A stretch of DNA of 64,000 bases, taken from positions 63,015 to 127,014 of the forward strand of contig JAMWFC010000022.1 of the NCBI GenBank assembly GCA_027475525.1, in the 5' to 3' direction. Shown here one piece after another: positions 45,895-57,307 of this stretch. Positions within the stretch are counted from its first letter, which is position 1, and every line of letters starts with the position of its first letter. The position numbers were made by a program, and so were the translations under genes. Source of the stretch: Macrolepiota albuminosa (taxonomy: Eukaryota; Basidiomycota; Agaricomycetes; Agaricales; Agaricaceae). The notes below the pieces were generated by a model. That model was not told the origin of the DNA. It saw only the letters and a list, made by a program, of their open reading frames with translations, and ran no database searches.

Positions 45895-47157
45895 CCCATG
45901 ACCTGTCGTTTGGGGCACTCGGAGATGAAATGATCTTTCTCACCACAGAGTATGCAGACACCCTCCCTTCTCTGTCGTTCCTGCACATCCGTCGGGACCT
46001 CGATCCAGGGTCGTCCCTTCTTTTGAAACCGGTTGGCTCGGAGAGCCTCCTCGTCCCGTTCGTCGTCGAAGTCGAGGTCTTCAGGGTCTTCCGAGGGTTC
46101 CTCGGGGCTTGGCATGTCGCCCGGGTCATGGGCGGCCACGGCGGTGTTGAGTTGGGCCTGGGGGCGGGCGCCGCTGCCGGGGTTAGCATTGGGCGGGCCA
46201 CGACTCACCGGGGGTCAGCCGCCAGGGAACGCGGGGGGACCAGGGTTTCGACCTTGGGGGTTGGGGGTTTTGCCGGAGGGCCAAGGGGGTCCTCCTCTAG
46301 AGTTCCAGGGGGGTCGGGAATTCGAATACTCGCTGCGGTCTTCCCAATAGCGTTGGTCGATCTGCATGACGAGGGCCTTGTATCCGTCGTAGGAGGGTTG
46401 TTTCGGGGCGAGTCGGAGGACGTCCTTGATACGTTGTGGGAGGGCGCGGCGGAGGGCGTACCAGAGGGCGCTGTAATTCCAACCTGTCTCGTAAGCTTCC
46501 TTTTCAAAACGTACGATGAAGGTAGTGAAACGTTCTTCAGAGCACATCCGGAGGTTGAAGAGGTTGTCCTCGGCCTCGGCCATGGTGTCGTATATCCCGA
46601 ATTTCCCGGAGAACTCGTCGACGAAGGCTTGCCAGCGAGCGAGTGCCGGGTTGTTGGGGTCGAACTGGATGAGGGCCGTGTAGTGATCGAAGGCGATCCC
46701 CTGGAGGTACGACGCGGCAAAGGCCACCCGGGAGCTGTCAACCTGAAACGTGAGCGGCTTTGCCTGAAACGTATTGAGACACTGAGTGAGGAAGGTACGC
46801 CATTTTCGGGGGTCCCGGCCCGTGAAAGCGTCGGGCTTTTGAATGTCCAGTCGTCCTTCGCAGGCGAGGGCGTCGCGAGCGTCGTCCGGTCCGGCAGCGT
46901 TGCGGGGAGGGGGGCCAGCATTGTAATAGTAGTAATAATGATTACCCCCCCCTCCTTGAGGAGGAAAAGCACCAAGGGTGGGGCCCCATCCGCCGGGAGG
47001 TCCTCCTCCGGGTGGCTCACCTGGGGGTCCACGCCCGGGAGGTCCGTTGTCCCAAGGGGGTTCGTTCCTGCCAGGAGGGGGCCCGGGTCTCCACGCAGGG
47101 AGTGGCGGAGGTGGAGGGCCTGGGGGTCGTCCTCGAGGTTCAGCTGGGGGTGGCGGA

Positions 47158-47307
47158 GGCGGTCGGGGAGGGTTCGGCGGTGTCGGGTCGGGCGGAGGGG
47201 GATTAGGTGCTGGGTCGGGTGCCGGGTTGCCGAAGGCGATCGGGGAGGGTTCGGCGGTGTCGGGTCGGGCGGAGGGGGATTAGGTGCTGGGTCGGGTGCC
47301 GGGTTGC
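47158..47307. repeat. 77-bp tandem duplication 8 (probable assembly artefact)
   Basis: TGTCGGGTCGGGCGGAGGGG occurs at 47181 and 47258, exactly 77 bp apart; the copies diverge at one edge. Confidence 0.8.
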
Positions 47308-48130
47308 GCGGGGGACGTTCAACCCGGGAAGGTCGGGCTTGCATCGGGGGTCGCGGGGGATTCCATAGGTCGAAGTGGGATGGCGGATCGCGGCGGAAGT
47401 TGCGTTCCAGAGGGGCCGGGGCTGAGGGAGGGGGCGGTACCGGGACGGGCACGGGGGCGGGATGCGGTTTGTTGTTGCCACGCGTGAGCTCGTCAATGTA
47501 GCACAGCGTGTCGTCCGTGCTAGGGGTGTCCGCGCAGGGTCTACCAGGGTTCGCCGGGGCCGGGCGTCGGGCATCGTCTGTTCACGGGAGGGGTTCCAGG
47601 GGTCTTTGAGGCTGTCCCCAGGTCTCGAAGGTACTAGGAACGGAGTTAGCCCTGCAGCGAGTTGACAAGCCTACCGTGCAGGCAGCAGGTTGATCGAAGA
47701 GGCCTCCCGTCGGGTTGAGGGACCGCAGTATGGCTGAGGTGTTCTGCCGTTCTTCCCGTTGTTGTTGCTCTGGAGTGGGGACCGTGGGGGCTGCCGGGAC
47801 TGCTGGGGCCGGTTCCGGGGGTTCCCGTCAAATGTGAATCGAGCGACCTGGGTCTGCGGGGTCGTTGAGGGGCCGAGGGGAGGGGGACGCGTGGACTTCG
47901 TCGAGCAGTTGCTGTAATTCTTCCTGGAGGATCGTATTGCGCCTATACTTTACCATGGTTTGCTCCGGGAGTTCTCCCCGCGTGAGGCAATCCCCGAATT
48001 CGACCAGGCAGTGAGCCCATTCCTCCAGAGTGCCTTCAAAGTCGTCGTGTCCGAATTCCACGAGCAGCGTCCTTGTCCGTTGCGCGAAGTTCTCTGGCGA
48101 GATCCTGAGAGAGCGGAGTACCTCGTCCCG

Positions 48131-48284
48131 TTGCCGTTCATACTCCTCGAGGCGTCGTCGTCCCATTGGCGAGGGAGGGGTTCGAGCGGGTGGAGCGGCG
48201 GCCAGGTTTGCCGTTCATACTCCTCGAGGCGTCGTCGTCCCATTGGCGAGGGAGGGGTTCGAGCGGGTGGAGCGGCGGCCAGGT
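48131..48284. repeat. 77-bp tandem duplication 9 (probable assembly artefact)
   Basis: TTGCCGTTCATACTCCTCGA at 48131 and 48208. MGRRRLEEYERQ is encoded in both copies in different frames. Confidence 0.85.
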
Positions 48285-48343
48285 AATGACGAGGGGGGTA
48301 GTCGGGGTAGGGGGGTCCTCGGGGTTCTCGGGGTTGGGGGACA

Positions 48344-48497
48344 GGGCGCTGGTAACCGTAGTAGGGGGTGGGTGCAAAGGGGCCCTCGCTGGGGGGAATC
48401 GGGCGAGGTCCGCTGGGTACGGGCGCTGGTAACCGTAGTAGGGGGTGGGTGCAAAGGGGCCCTCGCTGGGGGGAATCGGGCGAGGTCCGCTGGGTAC
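48344..48497. repeat. 77-bp tandem duplication 10 (probable assembly artefact)
   Basis: GGGCGCTGGTAACCGTAGTA at 48344 and 48421. Confidence 0.85.
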
Positions 48498-48563
48498 AGG
48501 TGGGGTCTCCGGCAGGCCCCTGGGGATGCTCCGGTACGAGGGGACCTCCACAGGTCGTGCCAT

Positions 48564-48717
48564 GGCTAAATTGGGCGGAGGGGCCCAGCTGGCTGAGGGC
48601 CCCAGGTCGTAGAGGGACGGGTCGGGGGCCCAGTGGCGGTGGCTAAATTGGGCGGAGGGGCCCAGCTGGCTGAGGGCCCCAGGTCGTAGAGGGATGGGTC
48701 GGGGGCCCAGTGGCGGT
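48564..48717. repeat. 77-bp tandem duplication 11 (probable assembly artefact)
   Basis: GGCTAAATTGGGCGGAGGGG at 48564 and 48641, one mismatch. Removal brings the gag start frame into register with the next gag block. Confidence 0.85.
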
Positions 48718-48886
48718 GGAGATATGGAGGTTCGTACGGGAGAGGTGGATAGACAGGGTGGGGGGTCTGCGCGGAGTAGTGCTCGGGTACCGGGCATCCG
48801 TAAGGGTCGGTCTGGTACCCGGTGGGGTAGTAAGTGTGAGTATACGTAGCCATCAAGAACGGTGTAAGGAGAGAGTCTTGATATTA

Positions 48887-49629
48887 TGTCAGGTTCCGCT
48901 GAGTCAGGGGCTTTCCGGGAAAGCAACGCCCTTACGATGCGGACTTGACCTACGAATACTCGGGTGTCTGGAACTCCGGGGCTAGGACTCCGGGGTTCAA
49001 GACGAGGACAGGGGTAATCCCGGGAGAGGGGACTAGAGTCCGGGAGTTTTGGGTTGGGGGTGGCTGAGAGTTAGAGGGGGTCGAGTCGTGAACCGGAGGT
49101 TCTAAGACGAGACCAAGTTAGTAAATCAAGAGTTGCAAAGTGCGTACCAAAACTTAGAGCACGCGAATACTTAGGCGTGCCAGTCGAAGCGTACCAATCA
49201 AGGCGTACCAGTCAAGCAAAGGGCACGCAATATCCAAGTAAGCAAAGTATGTAATATCCCGACTAGCGAATACAACAAGGAACTACGCTATAAGTACTAT
49301 GGGACCCGGTCTCGGGGTTCCGGGGTGTCTGGGATGGGCTCCGGGGGTCATTGAGTAGCGGCAGGGGCTGTATACCGGGATCGCGCGTGTGGGGCGCGCG
49401 ATCAATTGGCGCGGAGGGAGCTATGATGCGTGATGCGTGATAGCCGGAAATGGGCCGCGTGATCCGGTCGTTGATCGGGGCTGGTGGCGGCTGATGGCGG
49501 TCCTTGATGCGCGTGATGGCGGTGTCGGCGGTCGTGATGGCGGGGCGTGTCCTGTGGGGTCGGAGAGAGGGTCCCGGATGGTGTTCCGGGGGTGTCCCGG
49601 GGTGGGCCTGGAGGGGAGGGGTCGTGACA
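48887..49629 (-). repeat. 5' LTR of element B
   Basis: 743 bp, same ends as 38149-38891, with about a dozen substitutions. Read on the minus strand it is followed by TAATATCAAGACTCTCTCC and then the gag ATG. There is no TGG-type primer-binding site at the junction. Confidence 0.93.
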
Positions 49630-49634
49630 GCGCG

Positions 49635-52600
49635 TTACATGCGTTTTGCTAGCTGTTGAGGGTGTTTCACGCCCTGCAACTCTAGATACCTGTCCATCGC
49701 TGCAAGGTCTTTGCAGTTTACTAGTGGTTCCCAGGTAGTATCACCTAAGCTCCACCTTACCTCAAATTTGAGGCTTCCTTTTGTCTACCGATGACCTATG
49801 AGGTCATCTACAAACCACTCCTGGTCATTGCCAGGTCCAAAGTCATACGGCTCCGGAGTTGCACGATTAGGAAAGAGCGCATCACTACTGGCCATATACG
49901 GTCGCAATAGCGACACATGAAACTTGGGAACTATCCTGCGTGCTTGCAGCGCATGGGGTAGTTCCAGCACGTAGTTAGACATGCTCGGCTCCGCCTCAAG
50001 GACCTTATATGGTCCAATCCACTTCGGACACAACTTACTTGCTCTGCCTTTTGGCAGGTTCAAGTTCTTTGTAGAAAGGTACACTAGGTTCCCTTTCTCG
50101 ATGTCCAGTTCATCACGTCTGCAATTATTCGCATGTTTGGTCTGCCATACACGTGATTCTATAATTGCATCATGGGCGTCTGCCAAGTTCCCTAGCGCAT
50201 TGCACGCAAACTGCTTTACTCCCACATGAATCACTTCATCCATACGAAGCTCACGAATCATGGATAGCATGTAGCCATTGCTGAGTTCAAAGGGTGAATA
50301 CCCTGTAGTTTCTGATATGCTCACGTTTATCGCGAATTCCACGAGGAGACATCTATCCACCCAGTCCTTTTGATCAGGACGTACGAATGCTCGCAATATT
50401 TGCGTGATATTTCTATTCGCATGTTCAGTTTGACCATCCGTTTGCAGATGGAACGATGTCAACATGAGCAACTTTGCTCCTAGCAGTTTGTGCAGCTCCT
50501 TCCACCATTTGGAAGTGAATTTAGCATCTCGATCGCTTACAATCGAGCTTGGCAATCCATGGAGACGCACTATCTCCTTGAGATAGATCCACGACAAGTC
50601 CGACGCTGTCATGGTGGTTCTCACCGGAATGAGATGGACCATACTGGTCATTCTGCAGATCACTACCCAAAGGTAGTTAAAACCCTTCGACTCAGGGAAC
50701 GGACCTATAAAGTCCATCCCGATCGAATCCCAGGGTTTGACCGGTATGGGTAGCGAATGAAGCTTTCCCGGTGGCTTCAAAGTCGATACTTTTGACTGTT
50801 GACATAGCTCGCATGTCGAGCAAAATTGACTCGTCTCTTTGGCCATTTGCGGCCACCAGTACCAGTGTCGCACATAGTCCAGCATTTTCTGAGTTCTGAA
50901 GTGGCCCACTACTCTATGGGCCTGGTCCAGGATAGTTGTAATCAGCGACCTTTCCCGGGGAATGCAGATGACTTTGGACCCCATGGGTCTGGTAAGGTAG
51001 ACAAGCTGCTGCTCCACCTTGAAGCGCAGATGCGCTTGGATATTGTTCAGAATCTCTAAGAAGAGATTATCATCCTTGTATCCTTGCTGGATGCGTGTGT
51101 GGAATTGCACATTGCCTAAGTTGGTCAGTGCAGGCGTATGGTCCTGTGACTCCAGCGCTTGCTGGAGCGTCATATCAGTACCTCTTGTAGGCACCCCTTG
51201 CCTCGTCTCTTCACTTGGCTGAGGGGCCTCATGATCCACTAGCACCTGGGCTTCGATATCGCGAGTCTCTCGCTGTTCATGCAGTCGCTTACTGCGACGT
51301 GTTTCCTGCGCTCGCATGGCCCGTAGCTCAACCCTATGTTTCCTGATTTTGTGGAACCGATGCAGAGGCAAATCTTCGCCCTCTGGGTCAATACGTTTGT
51401 CTGCCTGGACATAATCATGCGCGTCATGGACGTCATCTCGAGTATTACTCTTGAAATATCGAGACAGGCAATCCGCGACTTTGTTCAATTCACCTTTTAC
51501 ATAGGTGATATTGAACTGATACCGCAACATGTAGTCAATCCAGCGATGTTGTCGTGGAGATAGGTGCACCTGAGTCTTGAAGAACTCTAGTGCTTTGTGA
51601 TCCGTAATGACGTGGATCTTATATCCCATCAGTTTATCCTCCCATTTTAGGAGGGCTTCCAGGATAGCAAGTGTTTCTAACTCGTGTACAGCATAATTCT
51701 GCTGAGCAGCAGTGAATTTACGGGACATAAATCCCGCTGGTCAGCAAGTCTGCCAAGTTTTACCTTGGCCAAACATGGCCCCAACCCCAGTCTTCGACGC
51801 ATTGCATATGAGCCAGATGGGCTCGTCGATGCGTGGATCAACTGGCTGGATGACTGGCGTCTTCGCACATATGCGCTTAATCATCTCAAAACACCGCTGA
51901 TGCAGCGGTCTCCAGTGAAAAGGGGACCCATTCTGGGTCATGGCCATAAGTGGCCCTGTGTATGCGGTGATGTCTGGCAAGAAGTTGCCAATATAGTTCA
52001 CAAGTCCGACAAATCGTTGGATATCATTATATGTGCATGGAGTACGCCACTCTCGGATTCGGTCGAGCTTATCCGTATCTGGGTGAATGCCCTTCTCATC
52101 AATGATGTGACCAAGACAATCTATACTCGTTGCATACAACTCACACTTCTTCCATTTGAGATAGAGACTGGCCTTCTGTAGCCGTTCAAATACGACTCGT
52201 AGGTGCTGCTCATGCTCCTCAATGGTGTCAGAAAATATGAATATATCGTCTAAATAGACGTGCATAAACTTCCCGATTACATCTCGGAAGATTGAGGTCA
52301 TTAACCTCTGAAATGTTGCCGGTGCATTACAATCACCAATCTGCATGATGTTACTCACAAACGTCTCCATCAGGGACGAGAACAACGTCTTTGGTATATC
52401 CTCTTCACGTATGCGAACCTGTTTGTACATGTCTGTGAGGTCGATTTTCGACCTATACTTTGCTGTCGCGACATCTTCTTGTATTACTTCCTGATCTGGA
52501 AGAGGTGTCACATCCTTGACTGTATTATCATTGTGCTGTCGTGCATCCAATGCAGTCCTTAACATTCCATCCTTCTTGGGAATACAAAGTAATGGTGCAG

Positions 52601-55600
52601 CTTGCACCGCTGGTCGTGGTTCCCACCACTTTGCGTTTATGTATCTATTCGTCTTTTCACGAAGTTGATCCTGTAGTGCTCGCGGGCAGCGAGGCAAATG
52701 ATACTTGTACTGCTTGTTATTGTCAATGAGGTTAATCTCATGATTAACCTCCCGCCACGGAGGAAGCTCTTCCTTCGTTCCATTGACGATATCAGCAAAC
52801 TCCAGTTGCCATTGCTGGCGCAATCAAGGAATATCCTCCTCTGTAAGGCTCACAGCCTTACCTTTTCCTTTGGCTACGCATGCTATACGCGGTTGAACCT
52901 TTGGTTCAAATTGCTCCTGTAAGGCACGTACGTGCTCCTCTGTGAGATCTCCCGGATTCAACCTTACAACCGGTTGTTTCCTTGTTGTATTTGCCGATGA
53001 CTGCATGCTTCTTGCTTTCAGCAAGAGTCCATCAAATACGATATCCGATGTTTTGGAAATCTCGTCCTCTTGTGCGTGATGGTACACTTCTCCCGTCTGG
53101 GTCGCCTGCACCCTTCCCATAGCCTGCGTCACCATTGACGCTACCAACTCATTCCACTCCCATGGCATTCATGGGTCATACGCCCATTGCACTCCTGGCC
53201 GAGGCACTGGTCGGTCCATTAGCGACCTAGTGCTACCCACAGTTCCCATCGTACTGTATACCTCGTCCTTGACGAGATCCTCAACCTTCACTCAAGAGCT
53301 AGTTGGCTGGCATTCCAGCGACTCCACCACGCGTTTACTACGCTCATTCTTGCACTGTACAGCCTGTTTAGGCTTTCCATTGGTACACCCAATCACATCT
53401 GGGTGCTTCCCCTTCTTCAGAGTTCCTTGAAACTCTTCCTCAGACATCAGTATAGCCGGCGAGTCTGCCGGCAGGCTTTTTGGTGGGGCCTGTTCATCCT
53501 CCACCTCCTGTACAGTCGCTCTCCTGCGACCATCTAGTCAGTTGCGTTCATCACGCCGCTTTTCAGTTGCGTGATAGTGCCTCAAACGACCATCTGTGTC
53601 GTTCAACACCACTTTCTCTGCCTTCAAAGGCGTACCATTCACAACGACCATGTCGTTCACAAAATCCAGTGACACCTTGTTCTTACGCATGAACGGCGTA
53701 CTGATAATCATGTCATAGCGATCAAAATTTGCTATATCCACATATTCTTTTGTCGACGTCCCTGCCATCTTCATTCTCACTTCTGCGCCAAACTGTACCA
53801 TAGCGCGACTCCCGACAGTCCCCAGTTGGAGCATCAATGGCTCCTCCAGTTCATGAACGCAAATCGCGTTGACGTGAGCAAACTGGGGTGTAATGCCCGT
53901 AGGGGGACTCCCTGAGTCCCACAACGTCCATGCCGGATGTCCATTGACATCAACATACGTGACCAGGCACTCCTTCTCTTCGGGAGTATAGCGTGGCCGC
54001 TGCAACTTATTCGTTGCCTTCTGCAGGGTTACACGTCTCATTCGGATGCGCTGATCTCCACGGCACTCAGTCAGTGCAAACAGGTGTTCTTCCTTGTCCT
54101 CACGAGCATAATAGTCGCTGTCGTACACATCCACTGCGACGTATTCGTCGCCATCAATCTGGACGCTCTCAGCATCATCTACTTCCAACCCATCAGCCTC
54201 TACTTGCAGCTCCTCCTCCGTTTTGTCGAAGATCTCATCGTCCTCGTCGTCACTGACAACATCGCTCGGTGCCGCAGCCGTATGGGCTGCTCGGATGTGT
54301 GCCTTAGGAGGGGCGGGACACTCCTTAGCAAAATGTCCGCTCCTGCCACAATTGTAGCATGCTGAGGGATCCCCGGCAGGCCTTCTCTGGGCTGCTCCTA
54401 GAACCCCAGCGGTTTTGCCCGCCATACGCGCTGCAGGCACCACCACTCCTCTCGGTGCTACTTGATTCTGACCCGAAAAGGGTCGACTATCCTTTGCTGG
54501 CAATTGTCCAGCAGGCTTTGATCGAGGCCGTTGGCCTCCAGGGATTGTCTTACGAACAACAAATCGCAGATTGCGATTGTTCTCCATCTCTGTCCGTTTG
54601 GCCAGGAAGGTTCCCACCTTCACTGCCTGATGGTTCACAGTTCCTTGGCGGGAACTCCGCTGCTCATAATGGTTCGCCGTCCGTGTCGACTGCTCATAAC
54701 GGATGGCATACGCCAAGAATTCGGTCACAGTATTGACCTCTGGAGACAAATTATCGTCGCGTATCAACGCTCTCCTCATGTCTGTGGGTATTCCATCCAG
54801 GAATGTCTCGCGAATAGTGTATTTGTCTGGATAGATGGCCATATTCTGTGCATGACCCACCAGGTCATCATAAAAGGTCTGGACGCCAGTCTTAGTGTCA
54901 TACACTGCCTTTCTAAAGGCATCACAGGCTTCCTGCATCGTAGCAGCATTGATGAAATGATTGTACAGTCCTATCAGGACTTCTTTAAATGTTCAATGCG
55001 GTTTGTCGCGATTAATGTGGAGAACATGGCGACGGAACCAATTCCGAGCCTCTCCCTCCATAAATTCGTGTAGCATGAATATCCTCTCCTGGTCCATGTC
55101 GTCTCCACCATAGCAGCAGGCTGCGAGGTGGTAGCACACGTCCATGGCCCAGTCCTCCAGTTGAGAGAACCTATGTCCTCCAGCGTATGCACAGATGTGC
55201 TTACCATCGGACTTACAGGGGCTTACCCCAGCAGGAAATTTAAACCTAACTCCAAGGGAGTCATCCACCAGACAAGTGAGACGGTCATGCATATGATCCA
55301 TATGGATCCTGACCACTTCATTCATTCCCGGCATAGTTTCACGCAATTCATGAGGTGCGGGCATTGAAAATGCCTGGGGGCTGCAAAACAGGTGCTCATT
55401 GGCCGCTCTTTCCGGCCATGGGATGGGCTGTTGCCTCACTTGTTGCTCTGCTGGTAATCCACCAGCCTGCCTGCCACTATCACGACGATTATTATCGTCT
55501 CGATCATTATTTTTGTGATCACGTCCTCCACTGTCGTTATTGCGATGACTTGGCTCCCTCCGTTCATAGTGACCACTACTATCATCACTACCACCCGGAT

Positions 55601-56984
55601 CTCTGTCCGGTTCAGCAGTCTGAGCTGCAAATTGTCGCCACATGTCATCGACAGGCATTACTCCCTCACACCCTTCAAAGGCTACCCCCTGGTCGTCAAT
55701 CAACGACTCGCCATAATCACGCAAGTCCTGGTTGCGTATCCTCTGGTAGTTAACGTGTTCATTCCAGTTGTCCACTAGGTGGACGCGTTGCACTACGTGT
55801 TGTGGTCGCGTTCGTTCATCTAGAATGTGGACTTTGTCCACCTCTTCCTTGATAGTAACTTGCTTTCGAGGTGTCTTAACCTCCTGCACTGCAAGTATTG
55901 CCTCTGACTCTGCCGGAGTCGTCGTCACAGTCTCCACCTCAGACAATGCCTGCTGAGGCACTCCGCTAACAATGCGTTGACGGTTTGCGGCGTTCTGACG
56001 CCGAACGTAGTCTTGCTGAGACTCATTAGCCTGACGAGGCGCATTGAGCAATTCCAAGTCGGCTGGCGTAGCCGTTGAGACTGCTGACCCTCGCGCCGCT
56101 TTGCGCTTAAGGTATTCAACCACTTCGAGTTTGAAGATGCGCACAAACAATTTGATATATTCATTTGAATCTGCACGGGGTACATCGTGGCTCCTAGCAG
56201 CCAGCAACTGTAAGTGCTTTACTACATAGAGCTGCAGACGCTTTCACGTCGATTCCTTCACAACCGACGGATATCGGTCTAACACCAGCTGTAACTGGAT
56301 AGACAAGGTCGAATGCGACCTTTTGCTTTCCTCATCATCTGAGGATTCCAGCTCGGACTCTAAGTCCATAACTCTCCTGAGGCCGTCATGCCTCACTTGC
56401 GGCTGTTTGCCGGCCCATCTGTGCAACTCTGGAATTCCAGGCGCTGTCGACGCCTTTTCCAACCTTACCCCATCGTTGTCCTCCCTACTGACCACTATTG
56501 CTGGTCCTTGCGCCTGTCCTTGTGTCGTCAGTGACGACAGTCCCGGTTCAGTAGCCGCATCGGCCACATATTCCAAAAGCCATTCAGTAGGTGCAGTCTG
56601 GAAGGGAGTACTATGCGCAAACGCACTGCCTTGTACCATTTCCGAGTACTGGGTAATATCCGGTTGACCCTCAGAATGAGCTGACGAGCTCTCGGGCAAT
56701 ACCGGATACATCAATGAAGGCATTTGGCTCGCTGGCAGCGACACTCCTGAGACCGCAGATCTCTCTCCTGGTTTACCACCAGGTCGTCCAATGGACATCA
56801 TCCGTGATATGGATAGACCACCAGGCATTTCAAAGCTCGCGCTGACATCACAAGGAATCTTTTTGTCCCGCTTTGGCGGAGGTTGGTATGCTGATGCAGA
56901 TTGCGTCTTCACAGCTTGAAGCACAGGTGGGTCACCTGTGTCTGCCGCTGGGAATGGAGGATCTGGATCAAGAGAGCCAGTCAT
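49635..56984 (-). pseudogene. gag-pol: A2 gag-pro-pol polyprotein, one frame, eight premature stops
   Basis: From ATG 56984 to TAA 49637-49635 is exactly 2450 codons in one frame with no shift. In-frame stops lie near 56244, 54993, 53538, 53292, 53169, 52824, 51741 and 49785; all but the last are TGA. Domains: Gag N-terminus; Gag core near 55.15 kb (LEDWAMDVCYHLAACCYGG); zinc knuckle CYNCGRSGHFAKEC near 54.33 kb; retropepsin WTLWDSGSPPTG near 53.9 kb; RT with YLDDIFIFSD near 52.25 kb; RNase H near 51.6 kb; integrase HHCC (HRVVGHF ... CSTCELCQQSK) near 50.85 kb; core MDFIGPFPESKG 50.7 kb; chromodomain 49.84-49.68 kb. Gag and Pol in one frame implies processing by the protease rather than frameshifting. 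Best reference copy of its family here. Confidence 0.9.
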
Positions 56985-57095
56985 GGAAGCACATTTTCAA
57001 CGTGATGCCAACAGAAAATTGAGAGGTTTTGATGATAGTTGCCTAGTCGGTAACAAGCCTAGAGTTTAAAGCCGATAGCAGAAGATTTAAAAAAA

Positions 57096-57269
57096 TGTAA
57101 CCTGAGTTACGAGTTAGAACTATCTTGTGTGTATCACACAAGCACTAAGTCAGACCGCAGTATCGGATTTGACTAGTACTTAGAGTGAAAACAAGATGTT
57201 GTCTTACATAATACTCTATTAAATGATTATAGCGTCATTGACGCTAATAACACGGATGACTCCGTTACA
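57096..57269 (-). repeat. 5' LTR of element A2
   Basis: 174 bp, about six differences from 32561-32734. On the minus strand it is followed by TTTTTTTAAATCTTCTGC, with no TGG at the junction. Confidence 0.9.
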
Positions 57270-57307
57270 CTGCCATTGATGTGCCTAGCCTGTGTAGGGT
57301 CCTATCA
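57270..57307 (-). repeat. E1: remaining end of the old F-family LTR
   Basis: Joined across A2 to 32560, this reads as the LTR edge GTGTAGGGTCCTATCA, matching ATGGGATCCTATCA of E2 (35356-35369). Starts with the second CTGCC target-site copy. Confidence 0.6.

Larger units (their letters stand above)
41232..45895 (-). pseudogene. pol: B pol: protease, RT, RNase H, integrase, chromodomain
   Basis: The block 43709-41232 (825 codons, open further up to 43835) holds RT with [11 protein letters not shown] near 43610 (intact), RNase H ([11 protein letters not shown], 43.2 kb), integrase HHCC ([11 protein letters not shown] ... CEPCLRAK), core with [11 protein letters not shown] and [12 protein letters not shown], and a canonical chromodomain near 41.3-41.45 kb ([17 protein letters not shown]). 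One TGA at 43833-43835 interrupts it after GDLVD. Upstream, 44042, 45145 and 45815 frames become continuous only if 77-bp copies at 44118 and 45090 are removed, plus one small indel near 44.88 kb. Two retropepsin-like domains lie in tandem: VDSGATDNF near 45.47 kb and INSGATGVF near 44.93 kb (catalytic Asp changed to Asn). Confidence 0.85.
45825..48853 (-). pseudogene. gag: B gag (nucleocapsid/capsid polyprotein)
   Basis: ATG at 48853 (MATYTHTYYPTGYQ) lies 34 bp inside the 5' LTR. The N-terminal part is Pro/Tyr-rich. The frame at 48856 joins 48926, then 48243, then 48166 if 77-bp copies 11, 10 and 9 are each removed. The capsid-like core lies at 46727-46215 (FAASYLQGIAFDHYTALIQF ... ALPQRIKDVLRLAP). 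A zinc knuckle CILCGEKDHFISEC (CX2CX4HX4C) lies near 45.91-45.96 kb. Stops at 47828 (TGA) and 46215 (TGA) and at least one more shift near 47 kb remain. Gag ends at TAG after SENDPAI, and pol continues in the -1 frame. Confidence 0.75.
38149..49629 (-). mobile_element. Element B: Ty3/Gypsy chromovirus with an antisense gene
   Basis: 11.5 kb with two 743-bp LTRs differing at about a dozen sites, and a perfect GCGCG duplication (38144-38148, 49630-49634). Minus-strand order: LTR, gag, protease(s), RT, RNase H, integrase, chromodomain, then a plus-strand gene (39019-40970), then LTR. It is GC- and CpG-rich, unlike A1 and D, so a young insertion. Eight of the fourteen 77-bp duplications fall in gag-pro and two in the antisense gene, so the assembled sequence of B is unreliable there and may mix related copies. 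Confidence 0.92.
32561..57269 (-). mobile_element. Element A2: Ty3/Gypsy chromovirus with third ORF, nested host of B
   Basis: LTRs of 174 bp at both ends differ at about six positions. The 5-bp flanks are identical (CTGCC at 32556-32560 and 57270-57274), so this is one insertion event. Inside, on the minus strand, are gag-pro-pol in a single frame, a spacer holding element B, then ORF3 holding solo LTR E2. Without B and E2 the element is about 12.2 kb. Most premature stops are TGA, consistent with CGA-to-TGA transitions. Confidence 0.93.

Noticed and set aside
45651..47501. 616-codon open frame on the plus strand
   Set aside because: It lies antisense to B gag/protease in very GC-rich DNA, spans 77-bp duplications, and is Gly/Arg-rich with no domain. 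It is a shadow of gag.
34903..48717. Repeated 77-bp units as a CRISPR-like or minisatellite array
   Set aside because: Each unit is different from the others and occurs only twice, side by side; there are no spacers or shared repeat.
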